DNA of 64,000 bases from the NCBI GenBank assembly GCA_030762935.1, contig CM060883.1, positions 29,506,501 through 29,570,500 of the forward strand, in the 5' to 3' direction. Positions 1-10,704 of the stretch are shown one piece after another. A program made the translations under genes and the position numbers. Numbering within the stretch: position 1 is the first letter of the stretch; each line of letters starts with the position of its first letter. The stretch is from Hymenopus coronatus. Taxonomy: Eukaryota; Arthropoda; Insecta; Mantodea; Hymenopodidae. A model generated the notes under the pieces. The model was not told where the DNA came from, ran no database searches, and saw only the letters and a program-made list of their open reading frames with translations.

Positions 1-719
1 TGTCCGTGTGTCTGTGAACACGATAACTCAAAAACGAAAAGTCGCTAAAATACCAAACTTGATATTTAAGTTTAGTATCTTCCAGGGATGCGACACGAAG
101 ATTTTGAGAAAAATCCCCCACCCCCAACTACCCTTTACACGAAACTTTTTTCGAAAATTTTGATTTTCTCAAAAATGGCTCTAACGATTTTGATTAAAGT
201 TTCGGATATTAAACATATTTACCTGACAAATGAAATGTATATCTTGAATTTTCTGGGAATAGCCTCTGAAGATAGTTTATTCTGGATGAAGTTTACTAAA
301 TTTTGAATAACTGCTAAACCGTAAGAGATGGACAAAAACTTACTACACAAAAAGTGTAGAGCACATTAAAACACACAATTTATGTTATGTACATTTTTTT
401 CGTGGAGTTCGTCGTTTTTGTGACATTCTTTATTTTTTGGTTTCTGCTATGAAAAACGTATACTTTTCTGATACTGGAACTTGTCAACTCCTATCCATAT
501 AAACAAAGGAACTTCATTGACATAGCAACCAGCTTTTGACTATCACTTTAACCTACGGTTGTCCCTTATTTCGCTTCTACTTACAAGGATGCGAGTAATA
601 AGACTATTTCTGCTAATTTTTTCTGATTAGCATAAAGTAAATAGAAGTATAAGCTTTTTAAGAATTATTTGTTGCAGGGATATGGAGAAAGTCATGTGAA
701 TGGTACACATCAGATTTTT
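1..719 (+). mobile_element. HTR repeat, start cut off by window edge
   Basis: This is the 3' two-thirds of an HTR copy, starting within the GTGT region (GTCCGTGTGTCTGTGAACACG) and ending GATATGGAGAAAGTCATG then GGTACACATCAGATTTTTT. It belongs to the most homogeneous, probably youngest subgroup, shared with the copies at 23.6, 44.8, 47.2, 55.4 and 61.4 kb. The small open frame inside it (88-306) recurs in sister copies because the DNA is repeated. I see no sign that it is a gene. Confidence 0.85.
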
Positions 720-1140
720 TTATCTGCACTCATGGGTATAAAACCCTGAACTACTTCCGTTTTGAAATTTCCAATTATAAGATTGTACTTCATTTTGGTG
801 GAGCGAGTAATTGAGTCGCTTCCCGGATTAATAGACCGGATAGAAGTAAATTGGAAATCGATGTCATCCGACCCATAGCTTTGGGGCCGTAAATGACCCG
901 TAAACGTATTAGAGAGCATATGCCGATACCACAGCTCTGAAATATTGGCGTGGAGTTTTTGGATGACGTCTGTTTTCAGATATTCTGTTACTTTATGAAG
1001 AGGTAACACTTAGATATCGAGTGAAATATATCTGGAGGTAAATTCTGTAACTTCCATTCGGGAGATACTAGGATAAAATCCAGTGTACCATCCGACTTTT
1101 TTTTTTTCTTTATTTACTTTTTACCTGTTTCGAGGTTTTA
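720..1140. other. Unassigned sequence
   Basis: No gene or known repeat recognised. An open frame of 99 codons on the minus strand (710-1009) has no motif I can identify and reaches into the HTR end, so I do not call it a gene. Confidence 0.4.
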
Positions 1141-1432
1141 CTCAGTAATCCGGTAAATGTCGCGCGCCAGTTCTTGACGAATGGCATTTTTAAATAAGAG
1201 GTTAGATGCGAGTCACTTAGTCACCTTTACTGAAGCATTGGTACACAGAAGCAGAGCTGTTTGTTATTGTAACATAAACTATTTGCTGACCTGTTTATCA
1301 AGGCTAGGCTAGCTCACTGTATCTTCGCTAAATGGCACTCTTCTAAAAGGAACGAGGCCTATATTGGAGTGATTCTTTAGTATGGCTTATAAGTAAGAAT
1401 AGCATCTTGGGGACCGTTAGCGGGACACATTC
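1141..1432. repeat. Dispersed repeat K, copy 1
   Basis: A block beginning near GTCGCGCGCCAGTTCTTGAC has a second copy at 39.6-40.1 kb. Matching segments include GAGGTTAGATGCGAGTCAC and CTGACCTGTTTATCAAGG, in the same order. The second copy holds about 290 extra bases in the middle. Its class is unknown; no terminal repeats or coding motif were seen. Confidence 0.6.
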
Positions 1433-1435
1433 GAA

Positions 1436-1645
1436 TACCAGTTGCATACCTATCACTTTAGCCTGGTGTATTCCCTAATATCCCTTTTACTTATAAGGAA
1501 CTAAGTAATAAGCCCATTTTTGCTATCTTCGTTTATCAGCACGAGGTAGAAGAAATATCAGTTTTGTAAGAAACATATGTTGAAAAAGCGCTAGAAAAAT
1601 CATGTGAATGGAACACTTAAAATTGTTTTCACTCAAATATAAGTA
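1436..1645 (+). mobile_element. HTR repeat, diverged 3' remnant
   Basis: It keeps the CTATCACTTTAGCCT block, the CTACTTACAAGG-like block and a decayed end (GCGCTAGAAAAATCATGTGAATGG). It is older than the 1-719 copy judging from its many differences. Confidence 0.6.
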
Positions 1646-2274
1646 TATACTCATGTTGTTTACACTTTTTGATAGCATAACATCGTTTATCATGTGCTGT
1701 TGTTTTTTGTTATTGTATTACTCTGTATTAGATGAAATGTCGTTGCATTTGGTTCTTTTTCATCAAAATATTTAGGAATCATCCTGCGTTGTGTACCAAA
1801 TTTCTACAATGTTAGACAAATATGAAAACGTTCAAGAAATGAAACCTTTTTTGAAGTACACGCAAAAGAGTATAGTTGCAAATTAAATTAGCCAGCAAAA
1901 CAGTGAATAAAACCAGATATACAAACATATGTTATTAATACATCAGGCAAAAAGAAAATATTCATAAGATGCGGGATAAAACTCAAAACAATCTGTTTGT
2001 AGAATCCTGGTAAGTTAACACTGCTTAAGTAACTAATTTGGAGGTTAGGATTTTGCATAGCAAGATTAAAGAATACATTTTTCAATGATACCTCCAGGTT
2101 ATGTTTTTGTGAGGTAATAAGGATTTGAAACTCCTTGAATGGTCATTCTATGTTAACCAAACCAATAGTAATATAATGGTTAAAGGATAAGGAAAGAAAT
2201 AATGTTATTGTGGATTTGTAAGTCATAACTCATGAGATACTGGATAAAGATTCATATCGAACTGAAAGTTTTAT
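1646..2274. other. Unassigned AT-rich sequence
   Basis: No gene, RNA or recognisable repeat seen. Short open frames here (such as 1888-2085 on the minus strand) look like chance. Confidence 0.4.
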
Positions 2275-2945
2275 TATAAACTTGTCAGCTCGTATGTATA
2301 ATGCCATAATAGATAGAGGTGTTATACTCCACCCAAAAATTCGATACCGTGATTTCGCAGGAAATACATGTTTTGACACCCCATGAATTAATAAAGAATT
2401 TTTAGAAAAATGACGTGTGTGCAGCATAGCTCAAAAACGAAAATTAAGTTAAACACCAGACTTGGTATTTAAGTTTAGTACCTTCCAAGGATGCGACACG
2501 AAGATTTTCAAGAAAATCCCGCACCCTCAACTACTCTTTGCGTTGCAAAATTATTGACAATTTCGATTTTCTCAAAATTGGCTCTAACAACTGTGATTAA
2601 GATACCACATATCTTTAATTTCCTGGGAATAGTCACTCAAGCCTTCCTTATTCTAAAAGACTTTTGCATAGCTGGTAAACCTAAGAGATAGCTAAAAACT
2701 TACTAAACAAAAAATAAGGAGAACCGAAATTTTACTATACACCGACAAGCTTTTAAAAGATTTTCCTATCGCTTTAGCCTAGTATATTCCCTTCTACTTC
2801 TACAAAGAAGCAGGCAATAAGACAATTTATGATAATGCTTGTATCGATCGATTAGCATGATGTAGATAAAAGAATAATCTGTTTTAAGAATAATTTATTT
2901 TTAGAACAGGTAGAGAAAGTCATGTGAATGGAGCACATAAGATTT
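2275..2945 (+). mobile_element. HTR repeat, first unit of a head-to-tail array
   Basis: A diverged copy with a degraded hairpin end, the CCACCCAAAAATTCGATACC and CAAGGATGCGACACGAAG blocks, and the end GGTAGAGAAAGTCATGTG. It abuts the next copy directly (TTTT then ACTTTCTCTA), with no spacer. The internal GT tract is very short. Confidence 0.75.
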
Positions 2946-3747
2946 TTACTTTCTCTACTCGTACTATGTACATAGTATATAAGGAAGATATTGTATTGCA
3001 CCCAACAATTCGATACCGAGATTTCACCGGAAATACATGTTTTGGGTCCCCCTGAATCCAAAAAAGGTGTGTCTGTGGTCAGCATAGCCCAAAAAAGAAT
3101 AGACCGTTAAAAACCAAACTTCGTTTTTAAGTTTGGTGTCTTCCAAGTATGCGATACGAAGATTTTCAAGAAAATCCCCCCACTCCAAATTACCCTTTAC
3201 ATGGAAACATTTCGAAAATTTTGATTTTCTCAAACATGACTAACGATTTTGATTAAAATCTCTTATATTTAAGATATTTACATGACAAATATAATGTATA
3301 TCTTGAATTTTCTGGATGGTTTTTATTGAATTTTACATAACTAGTAAACCGTAACAGATAGACAAAAACTTACTACATAAATAATGTAGATGTCGTTAAA
3401 ATACGTAATTTATGTCATACGTTTTTTTCGTGGAATTGACCAATTCTGTGATATTTCAAGTTATTTGTTTCAGATTTAAAATACTCAAAACTTTTGTCAA
3501 ACTTTTCTCCAGAGCATGCATACAAACAGATTTCAAACACATGGCAACCAGCTTTTAAAAGATTTGACAATTATTTCAGGCTAGTGTATTCCCTTATTTT
3601 CCATCTATTTACAAGGAAGCAATTAATTAAGACAATTTCTGCTAATATTAACCTTTATTATCACATAGTATAGAGAAGAAAGTGGTTTTTGTCAATAAGG
3701 TGTTACAGTGGTGTAGAGAAAGTCATGTAAATGGAATACCAGATTTT
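2946..3747 (+). mobile_element. HTR repeat, second unit of array
   Basis: Starts ACTTTCTCTACTCGTACTAT with the palindromic hairpin and ends GTGTAGAGAAAGTCATGTAA, again joined directly to the next copy. About 800 bp, near full length, with little GT tract. Confidence 0.8.
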
Positions 3748-3888
3748 TACTTTCTCCACACGTACTATGTGCGTAGTGTATAGAGAAGGTGTTGCATTTC
3801 ACCCAAAAATTCGATACCGAGATTTCACCGGAAATACGTGTTATAGGGTCCCCTGTATCCAGAAAAAGCATTTTCACAAAAAGGTCCT

Positions 3889-3926
<38 letters not shown>

Positions 3927-4609
3927 TGTGAACACGATAACTCATAAACGAAAAGTCGGTAAAATACCAAACTCGGTATTTAAGTTTCGATTCTTCCAGG
4001 GATGCGACACAAACCTTTTGAGAAAAATCCCCCAACACCCAACTAACCTTTACATGGAACTTTTTTTCGAAAACTTTGATTTTCTTAAAAAGGGTTCTAA
4101 CGATTTTGACTAAAATATCGTATATTAAAAATATTTACCTGACAAATAAAATGTATATCTTGAATTTTCTGGGAATAGCCTCTGAAGACTACTTTATTCT
4201 GGATGAATTTTACGGAATTTTGCATAACTGCTAAACCGTAAGAGATGGACAAAAACTTACCACACAAAAAATATAGAGGACGTTAAAACACACAATTTAT
4301 GTAATATACGTTTTTTTCTTGGAGTTGACCGTTTTTGAGACATTCCTTGTTATTGGTTTCAGCTTTGAAAAACTTATACTTTTCTCATACAGGAATTTGT
4401 CAACTCCTGTCCATACAAAGGAACCTCAGTCACAAAGCAACCAGCTTTTGACTATCACTTTAACCTTACAAGGAAGCAAGTAATAAGACTATTTCTGCTA
4501 ATGTTTTCTCGATTAGCATGGAGTAAATAGAAGCATGAGATTTTTAATAATATTTTGTTGCAGAGATGTAGAGCAAGTCATGTGAATGGAACACATAAGA
4601 TTTTTTTAA
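3748..4609 (+). mobile_element. HTR repeat, third unit of array
   Basis: A full-length copy. Its hairpin end starts ACTTTCTCCACACGTACTAT, a pure GT tract covers about 3893-3925, and it ends GATGTAGAGCAAGTCATGTG. The strings of alternating Val-Cys codons in frames here are the GT tract, not protein. Confidence 0.85.
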
Positions 4610-4915
4610 TAATGTTTAAGTCTCAGCAACGGCCTTGGGCATAGCTTTGCCGCGATAATAAATCTTGACTGTTTTATGGCTTCTTGGGGTAATAATGTGC
4701 TATGGAGGACGCGGTGTAGTTTTAAATACTTCTGTTTTTATACACCTATCTGTCAATGCAATAGTCATGTAACATAATGCTTCCATAAGTGCACTGCAGA
4801 CATACGGGAATAGCTTTAACAACACCCACAGTTCATTTGCACTCCGGACAATGGCATAGATAACGTACTATATTACAAGGCAATTTCTACACAGATCAGA
4901 GAGTTTAAGTTTTCT
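4610..4915. other. Unassigned sequence
   Basis: About 300 bp with no recognised gene, RNA or repeat. Confidence 0.4.
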
Positions 4916-5125
4916 AGCACGCATGTACGTCATAATAGGTATTGTATTCCACCCAAAACTTCACCGGATATACGAGGCCGTGCTGATGTCTCCAAACGTG
5001 TTATTCTGTTTGCAGTATCGGTGGAGGTAACACATGTCAAGCATATTACTTGGTCATCCTTCCCGCTTCACTAAACACAATTTATAACTCTCTGGCGCTA
5101 GAGGGCTCCGATTTGTAGCGTGAAA

Positions 5126-5797
5126 TATGGCGGTGTATAAGAAACAGCGTGCTGTAATCGAGTTTCTAACTGAAAATAAATAAATGGCGTGTTATTTATG
5201 GACGCTCTTTAACTATAGTGGTTCTCAGCGTCCCATTCTAAATTGGGCGTGAAAGACCGCTTAATTTTGCTCAGAGGCCTCTCTATCAAGCTTGAGGTTC
5301 TTTTACGTGCCGTAAATCTACGACATGGACCAAGGAAACCATGCTAAGAATTTTTACACCCGAAAAAATCCATCGTCCTCCGCCGGGTTTGAACCCGCGA
5401 CCTTGGGTATATGAAATTAGCATGGTAACCATTACACCACGGAGGGCGACTTTTTAACTGAAGAAAACATGCCTCCAATTGAGATGCATAGAAGAACGAA
5501 AGCTGTGTACGGTGACAACATCAGTAATGTGCGTCGCTGCAACATCTCCAAGAATCAAACAGCTTGAGTTCACTGTCATCGATCATCCTCCGTACAGTCC
5601 CGACTTGGCCCCATCTGATTTTTATCTGTTTCCTAGACTTACAAAACACCTTCGAGGTGTTCACTTTGATACTGGTGAAGCGGTGCAAGCAGATGTGAGG
5701 ATATGACTCCGTCAACAAAGTCAAACATTCTACAGTGACGGTATACACAAACTGGGAGAAATGTGTTCGTCGCCAGGGTGATTATGTTGAGAAATAA
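5126..5797 (+). pseudogene. Mariner transposase remnant
   Basis: The N-terminus reads MAVYKKQRAVIEFLTEN from 5126. It is interrupted by a SINE and continues near 5450 as LTEENMPPIEMHRRTKAVYG. The reading then skips most of the DNA-binding and first catalytic regions to a C-terminal part around the third catalytic aspartate (HPPYSPDLAPSDFYLFP). It ends with the typical GDYVEK stop at 5797. Mariner transposases cut and paste DNA at TA sites using a D,D34D catalytic triad and are normally about 345 residues. Here the first two aspartates are absent and frames are broken, so the protein is dead. Confidence 0.8.
5181..5449 (-). mobile_element. tRNA-derived SINE family A, copy 1
   Basis: Read on the minus strand it starts CCTCCGTGGTGTAATGGTTA (A-box region), then GCGGGTTCAAACCCGGCGG (B box). 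A body follows with GATGGATTTTTTCGGGTG and a tail with TTAAAGAGCGTCC. It lies inside the mariner. The flanks TTTCTAACTGAAAA and TTTTAACTGAAGAAAA look like an imperfect target duplication. Family A recurs at 42.1, 51.6, 51.7 and 54.6 kb. Confidence 0.85.
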
Positions 5798-5948
5798 ATA
5801 TGTAGACACGAAGAATAAAGATTTAGAATGGTAACGCAGTTTCTTTTATTCTAAACGTTTTAAGGATGTTACCTGTAAAAAAATCGGAGGCATTACTTTT
5901 CAGCACACCCTCGTATTTTTTTTGAGGTCCCCTGAATTAAAAAAATTC

Positions 5949-6110
5949 TGATGCATTCCATTCACATGACTTTCTCTAGGTGTTCCACAAACAACTTTTG
6001 TTATTAAAGATTATTCGCTTATCTCATTATACTAATCATGAGAAACATTAGCAGAATTAGTCTCATTACTTGCTTCCTTAAGGGAAATAAGAGAATATTA
6101 TGCTTGTAAA
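5949..6110 (-). mobile_element. HTR repeat, end fragment
   Basis: Begins TTCTGATGCATTCCATTCAC followed by ATGACTTTCTCTAGG, the minus-orientation end of HTR, and fades out after about 160 bp. Confidence 0.7.
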
Positions 6111-6338
6111 TAAACGTAAACACAAACGTAGTTGCGCAGTACAAAGAGTGGGGGAAAGAGGCGGAGTCTTCAAGAGCGATAGCCATGTAGGAAGATAGCA
6201 GAGGGCAGCCGAGATGACCTGCGCACAAGAAACACTTGCATATTATTTATTAGTAGACATCTTTGTGTGTACCAAAGATATCCAACAAATGTGTGCATTT
6301 ATGCTGCCAAGGGTTTTTATAACATACTCTATAATTAC
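6111..6338. other. Unassigned sequence
   Basis: Nothing recognised. A slightly GC-richer patch (about 6130-6230) has no motif I can name. Confidence 0.35.
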
Positions 6339-7058
6339 TTTCTCTAGCACGTATCTACAATGTATATAGTAGATAGTGAAGGTATTGTATTCCACCCAAA
6401 AATTGGGTACCAAGAGAAATACACAAGGAAATACATGTTTTCAGACTCCCTGTATCCAAAGAAAGCAAACAAACAAAAACGCATTTTAGAAAAATGTCCG
6501 TGTGTGTGAGTGTGGGGGGGCAGACAGCTCAAAAACGAAACGTCCTTTAAATACCAAGCTTCGTATTTAAGTTCAGTATTTTCCAAGGATACGATAAGAA
6601 GAATTAAAAAAAAAATTGCTCCAATGATTTTGATTAGAATATATATTTAACGAAAATGTATATCTTGAATTTTCTGGGAATAGCCTCTGAAGGTCTCTTC
6701 ATTCTGGATGACTTTTGTGCAATTGGTAAACCGCAAGATAGACAAAAAATTACTACACAAAAAACATAGACCTCGTTAAAACACACAGTTTATGTCATAT
6801 ACATTTTTTAGAGTTATCGTTTCCAAGATATTCCTTGTTAATTTGTTTCAATTTTAAACTACTTAAAAGTTCTCAAACGGAAAATCTTCTTTCTTTATAC
6901 CTCTTTTGTTTACTCCTAGCCACGCAAAGATCACCGAATTTCAATCGTTTCACATTGCGATAGCTTTTAAAAGATTTGACTATCACTTTAGCTTAGTGTA
7001 TTGCTTTCTGCTTACAAGAAAGCATGTAATAACACATTTTCTTATTCTTGTATACATA
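6339..7058 (+). mobile_element. HTR repeat truncated by mariner
   Basis: The hairpin end starts ACTTTCTCTAGCACGTATCT. Usual blocks follow (CCACCCAAAAATTGG, TCTGGGAATAGCCTCTGAAG, CTATCACTTTAGCTTAGTG). The copy stops at the TA where the 7061-8395 mariner sits, and its 3' end is not found beyond it. Confidence 0.75.
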
Positions 7059-7060
7059 TA

Positions 7061-8395
7061 CGAGGGCCGTTCAGAAAGTAGCCTCCGATCGGTCACAGTG
7101 CGGGTAGTGGGGGGAGTAGCGACGCCATCTGTGCATTCACGCACTCAGCAGGTCAGTCGGCATCAAGCCGTGGTCGAGTGAAAGTCGTACCTGCGCTAGT
7201 TTAGTGTTTGTGGCCGTTTGAAATGTGTACTGCAATAGAAAACCCCGCCAAATGTGAAGTGCGTGCTGTTATAAGGTTTTTTACAGCCAAAGGATATTCT
7301 GCAGCAGCTATTCATCGTGAGCTTTGTGCCGTGTACGGACCAAGAGTTATGAGTGAAGGAGTGGTCCGTGAATGGGTACGTTTATTTAAAAGTGGACGAG
7401 AAAACGTTCATGATGAAGAGAGGAGTGGTAGACCATCATTGGTCACGGACGAACTCGTTCAGACAGTTGATGCAAAAGTTCGTGAAAACCGACGTTTCAC
7501 AATGTCGGAGTTGTCTACTGATTTTCCACAGATTTCTAAGACTCTCTTGTACGAGATAGTGACAGCAAGATTGGGTTACCGTAAGTTCTGTGCACGATGG
7601 GTGCCCAAAATTCTTACCGACCACCACAAAACTCAAAGAATGGCCTCTGCATTAGACTTTCTGTCACGTTATGAGGCCGAAGGTGAACCATTGTTAAACA
7701 GAATCGTGACCGGGGACGAAACCTGGATTAAGTACGTGAACCCTGAGGCAAAAGAACAATCAAAGATGTGGGCACATTCAAATTCACCTACCAAACCAAT
7801 AAAAGCCCGGCAAGATTTTTCTGCCCGAAAATTGATGGCAACGGTGTTTTGGGATGCAAAAGGGGTGTTGTTGGTTGAATTCATGGAACGTGGGACGACC
7901 ATTAATCAAGACGTGTACTGTGAAACACTAAAACAATTACGACGGGCTATACAGAACAAACGCCGTGGTATGCTGGCTTCCGGTATCGTTTTTTTTTGCA
8001 CGATAACGCCCGTCCTCACTCTGCTCGCAGAACAACAGCCCTTCTTGAGTCCTTCAAGTGGGACGTTTTCAACCATCCACCTTACAGCCCAGATCTGGCG
8101 CCAAGCGATTATCACCTCTTCATGCATATGAAGAAATGGCTCGGGTCCCAGCGGTTTGATGACGACGAAGAGCTCAAAGATGCGGTCACAGGCTGGCTCC
8201 AGGCACAAGCGGGTGATTTTTATGCAGAAGGAATTTCAAAGCTTGTGAACAGATACGATAAGTGCCTCAATCGTTATGGAGACTATGTAGAAAAATAGTG
8301 CAAAGATGTAGTTGTAAGATGTATATTAAAATATTTTTATTTAACTTGGTGAATTTCTTGCAATCAACCGGAGGCTACTTTCTGAACGGCCCTCG
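7061..8395 (+). mobile_element. Near-complete mariner transposon
   Basis: The 1,335-bp element has about 27 bp of perfect terminal inverted repeat: the left end CGAGGGCCGTTCAGAAAG runs on to GTAGCCTCCG, and the right end is its exact complement. It sits between TA duplications (7059-7060 and 8396-8397). It encodes a nearly full transposase. Identical termini and an almost open gene imply recent insertion. Confidence 0.95.
7223..8298 (+). pseudogene. Mariner transposase, one frameshift from intact
   Basis: The likely start is Met at 7223 (MCTAIENPAKCEVRAVIRFF); an in-frame Met lies upstream at 7208. The N-terminal helix-turn-helix region reads through HREL...VVREWVRLFKSGREN and the linker has WVPKIL. 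The first catalytic Asp is in VTGDETW. After a frame change the protein continues with HDNARPHSA (second Asp) and YSPDLAPSDYHLF (third Asp). Exactly 34 residues lie between the last two Asp, which defines mariner. It ends NRYGDYVEK at 8298, for about 350 residues, the family's normal length. The only break I see is a run of nine T at 7989-7997 where seven (or ten) would keep frame. It could be a true mutation or a homopolymer sequencing error. Confidence 0.9.
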
Positions 8396-8397
8396 TA

Positions 8398-8560
8398 GTT
8401 GTGTTCCCAGCTCGTGGACCCTGAAAGGAATGCATATACAACACACACATGAGTACATACAAGGTGACACTAGCAGAATAATATGCAGCCGTGACAATTC
8501 GGAGTCCAATTCTGAACATGGAGCTGTTTCATTTTCTAAAGAAGAAGAAGATTAGTTTTT
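8398..8560. other. Unassigned sequence between two mariners
   Basis: Short stretch with no recognisable feature. Confidence 0.3.
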
Positions 8561-9304
8561 TTGTGTCTGTACAAGATGGGTGCCGCGTTTGTTGACACAT
8601 GATCAAAAGTTGCAAAGAAAAATTATTTATGTTAAGAATGTGGAGCTCTACCGCAAAAATCCCAGTGAACTTTTGAGACGGCTTATTACCGTGGATGAAA
8701 CTTGGATACATCACTACACTCCAGAATGTAAATCACAGTCAAAACTGGATTATGCCAGGTAAACCAACTCCAAAAAAGACAAAGTCAATTTTGTCAGCTC
8801 ATAAGGTTATGGCTAGTGTTTTCTGGGATGCACAGGGAATTATTTTTATTGATTACTCGGAAAAGGGTAAAGGTATACTGGTGACTACTACGAAAGCTGA
8901 CTGCAACATTTGAGTGCTGAGGTGAAAAGAAAAAGACCTCATTGGGAGGGGGGGGGGATCTTCTATCACGACACTGCTCCGGCCATCGTTCAGTCATTCC
9001 AACGGGAAAAATGTGCGAATTAAAGACCGAATTGCTTGAACATCCATCCTATTCGCTAGCTCTAGCACCCACACCTGCTCACGAACCTCAAAAAATATTC
9101 TTGGAGGAATATTTCACAGCAACGAGGCCATTGATGCAGTAAACAGCTATTTTGAGGACCTTGATGGTTTAATTAAATTAGAACACCGATATGACAAGTG
9201 TATGAGCCTTTCTGGAGATTATGTTGAGAAATGAAGCAAAAAAAAAAACAAACTTTTTTTAAATGCTGTATTAATTGAGAGGCCCGGGACTTATCAGTCG
9301 ACCC
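8561..9304 (+). pseudogene. Mariner transposase remnant, second subfamily, copy 1
   Basis: This truncated element keeps the linker (VPRLLTHDQKLQRK-like) and the first catalytic motif (LITVDETWIHHYTPE), then SAHKVMASVFWDAQGIIFID after a frameshift. Further broken pieces correspond to the second and third catalytic regions (HRSVIPTGKMCELK, LLEHPSYS). It ends with GDYVEK and a terminal sequence GAGGCCCGGGACTTATCAG shared with the 11.2 kb copy. There are several frameshifts, a run of G at about 8948-8957, and no 5' end. It is inactive. Confidence 0.85.
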
Positions 9305-9566
9305 TAGTCTGTTATTAAAACTGTTGACTTGCATGGAGAGGCTAGCGACAGGATGATATTCCTGTGTGAAACAATGCTGTAATAGCTAGGTTTTACCGCC
9401 TCTTGAGGTAACTCCAAGCCAAGTACCCATACAAAATGCTCTTCAGTTGAGAGCTTTTAAACAAAAACTAATTATGTATAGTGTATAGGGAAACCCAGTT
9501 TTTTCATTCCTCTGATTACGTGATGCGGTAGCTGAAAAAAGACTGTCCTTTGTTTAAATCTGATGT
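9305..9566. other. Unassigned sequence
   Basis: No recognised gene or repeat. Confidence 0.35.
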
Positions 9567-10704
9567 GTTCCATTAGCAAGACTTGCTCCACATCTCTGTA
9601 ACAAATTATTGTTAAAACGCTTATTCTTCTGTTACTTCATCTAAACGGGATAAACTTAAACAAAAATGGACTTATTACTTGCTTTTTTGTAAGTAGGAGG
9701 GAAATAAGGGTATACACTAGTCGAATGCGGTAGTCAAATCTTTTAAAAGCTGGTTGCTATGTGGTTTTAATCCGTTTATTTTGCATTGCCAGGAGTTGAG
9801 AAATTCCCGTATGAGAAGAGTCAAGTATTTTAAAACTGAAACCAATAACAAGGAATATCTAAAAAACAGTCAACTCCACGAAAAATATTTATATGATATA
9901 AATAGTGTGTTTTAACTAGATCTACACTTTTTTTGTGTAGTAAGTTATTCTCTATCTCTTACGGTTTGCCAATTATGGAAAATTCAGCAAATTTAATCCA
10001 GAATGAAGACCTCTTCAGAGACTATTCTCAGAAAATTCAAAATATTCATCTTGCTTGTCATGTTGATGATTCTAACGAATAGCATTTTTCTCATTTTTGA
10101 GAAAACGAAAATTCTAGAAACAAACACAAGAACGTTTTTCTAAAAATGCTTTTTTTTTATTTTTTTGGATACAGGGTCATTTTTTCAGCCTCCGATACGC
10201 TATAAATAAAAGACAAGGTAATAGAAAACAATTATTTTCTTACTAAAAGCTTTGTACAGTTATGATTACCATCGAAAAGATTCAGACATTTATCGTACCT
10301 GTGCACAATCTTTGCAATACCCGCTTCAAAAAATGTTGCCGCAAATGATTTCAAATGAGCATTGACGTTGTTTTGAAGATCTTCGTACTTTATGGCGTTT
10401 GCGGAGAGCCAGTCAAAACAAACAAAGAGGAATGCTGACTTCAGGAATTATGTTGATCCATGACAACGCTCGTCCACACACTGCTGGCACAACCCATCGG
10501 CTCCTTGAACAATTTCAATTTGACATGTTCGATCGTCCGCCATACAGTCCTGACCTGGCACCCAGCGACTTTCACCTTTTCCCTGAACTGAAGACGTGGC
10601 TAGGAGGGCAGCATTTTCAAACCAAGATCTTCAAAACAATGAATTTTTTAGTGGAGTGCAATACCTTCTCTCTACACTATGTACATAGTGCGTGTAGAGA
10701 AAGC
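9567..10704 (-). mobile_element. HTR repeat interrupted by mariner pieces
   Basis: Starts AATCTGATGTGTTCCATT at 9567 and runs through the usual minus-orientation blocks to about 10181 (GGATACAGGGTCATT). It resumes after the mariner insert at about 10629 with GAATTTTTTAGTGGAGTGC. It ends with the palindrome ACTATGTACATAGTGC then GTAGAGAAAGC. Confidence 0.8.
10182..10628. mobile_element. Two mariner fragments joined in inverted orientation
   Basis: The left part (about 10182-10395), read on the minus strand, codes for a mariner C-terminal stretch (GIAKIVHRYDKCLN) and a terminus with CAGCCTCCGAT. The right part (10399-10620), on the plus strand, codes RRASQNKQRGMLTSG, the second catalytic motif IHDNARPHTA and the third PPYSPDLAPSDFHLFPELK. 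The N-terminal half is absent. Together they form a head-to-head composite that sits inside an HTR copy and cannot make a working transposase. Confidence 0.75.

Larger units (their letters stand above)
4973..5913 (+). mobile_element. Mariner-like transposon, decayed and internally deleted
   Basis: TA duplications at 4971-4972 and 5914-5915 flank inverted ends (left CGAGGCCGTGCTGATG, right complement CGAGGGTGTGCTGAAAAG). Inside are the start and the end of a mariner transposase with the middle missing, plus a nested SINE on the minus strand (5181-5449). The terminal repeats have diverged, so it is unlikely to be mobile. Confidence 0.8.
4916..5948 (+). mobile_element. HTR fragment split by a mariner insertion
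   Basis: The HTR 5' part (4916-4970, with ATTGTATTCCACCCAAAA) resumes after the mariner at 5916 with GAGGTCCCCTGAATTAAAAA. The join across the mariner restores the usual HTR order, so the mariner jumped into an existing HTR copy at a TA. Confidence 0.7.

Noticed and set aside
710..1009. 99-codon minus-strand frame
   Set aside because: No motif, overlaps the end of an HTR copy, and no splice or promoter signal was evident.
3748..3800. HTR hairpin as an operator, terminator or CRISPR-type repeat
   Set aside because: The palindrome is always at the same place in a ~0.9 kb dispersed element, in a eukaryotic context. There are no regular spacers.
3892..4113. Val-Cys or Thr-His repeat proteins at several places
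   Set aside because: They are translations of (GT)n or (CA)n microsatellites inside HTR copies.
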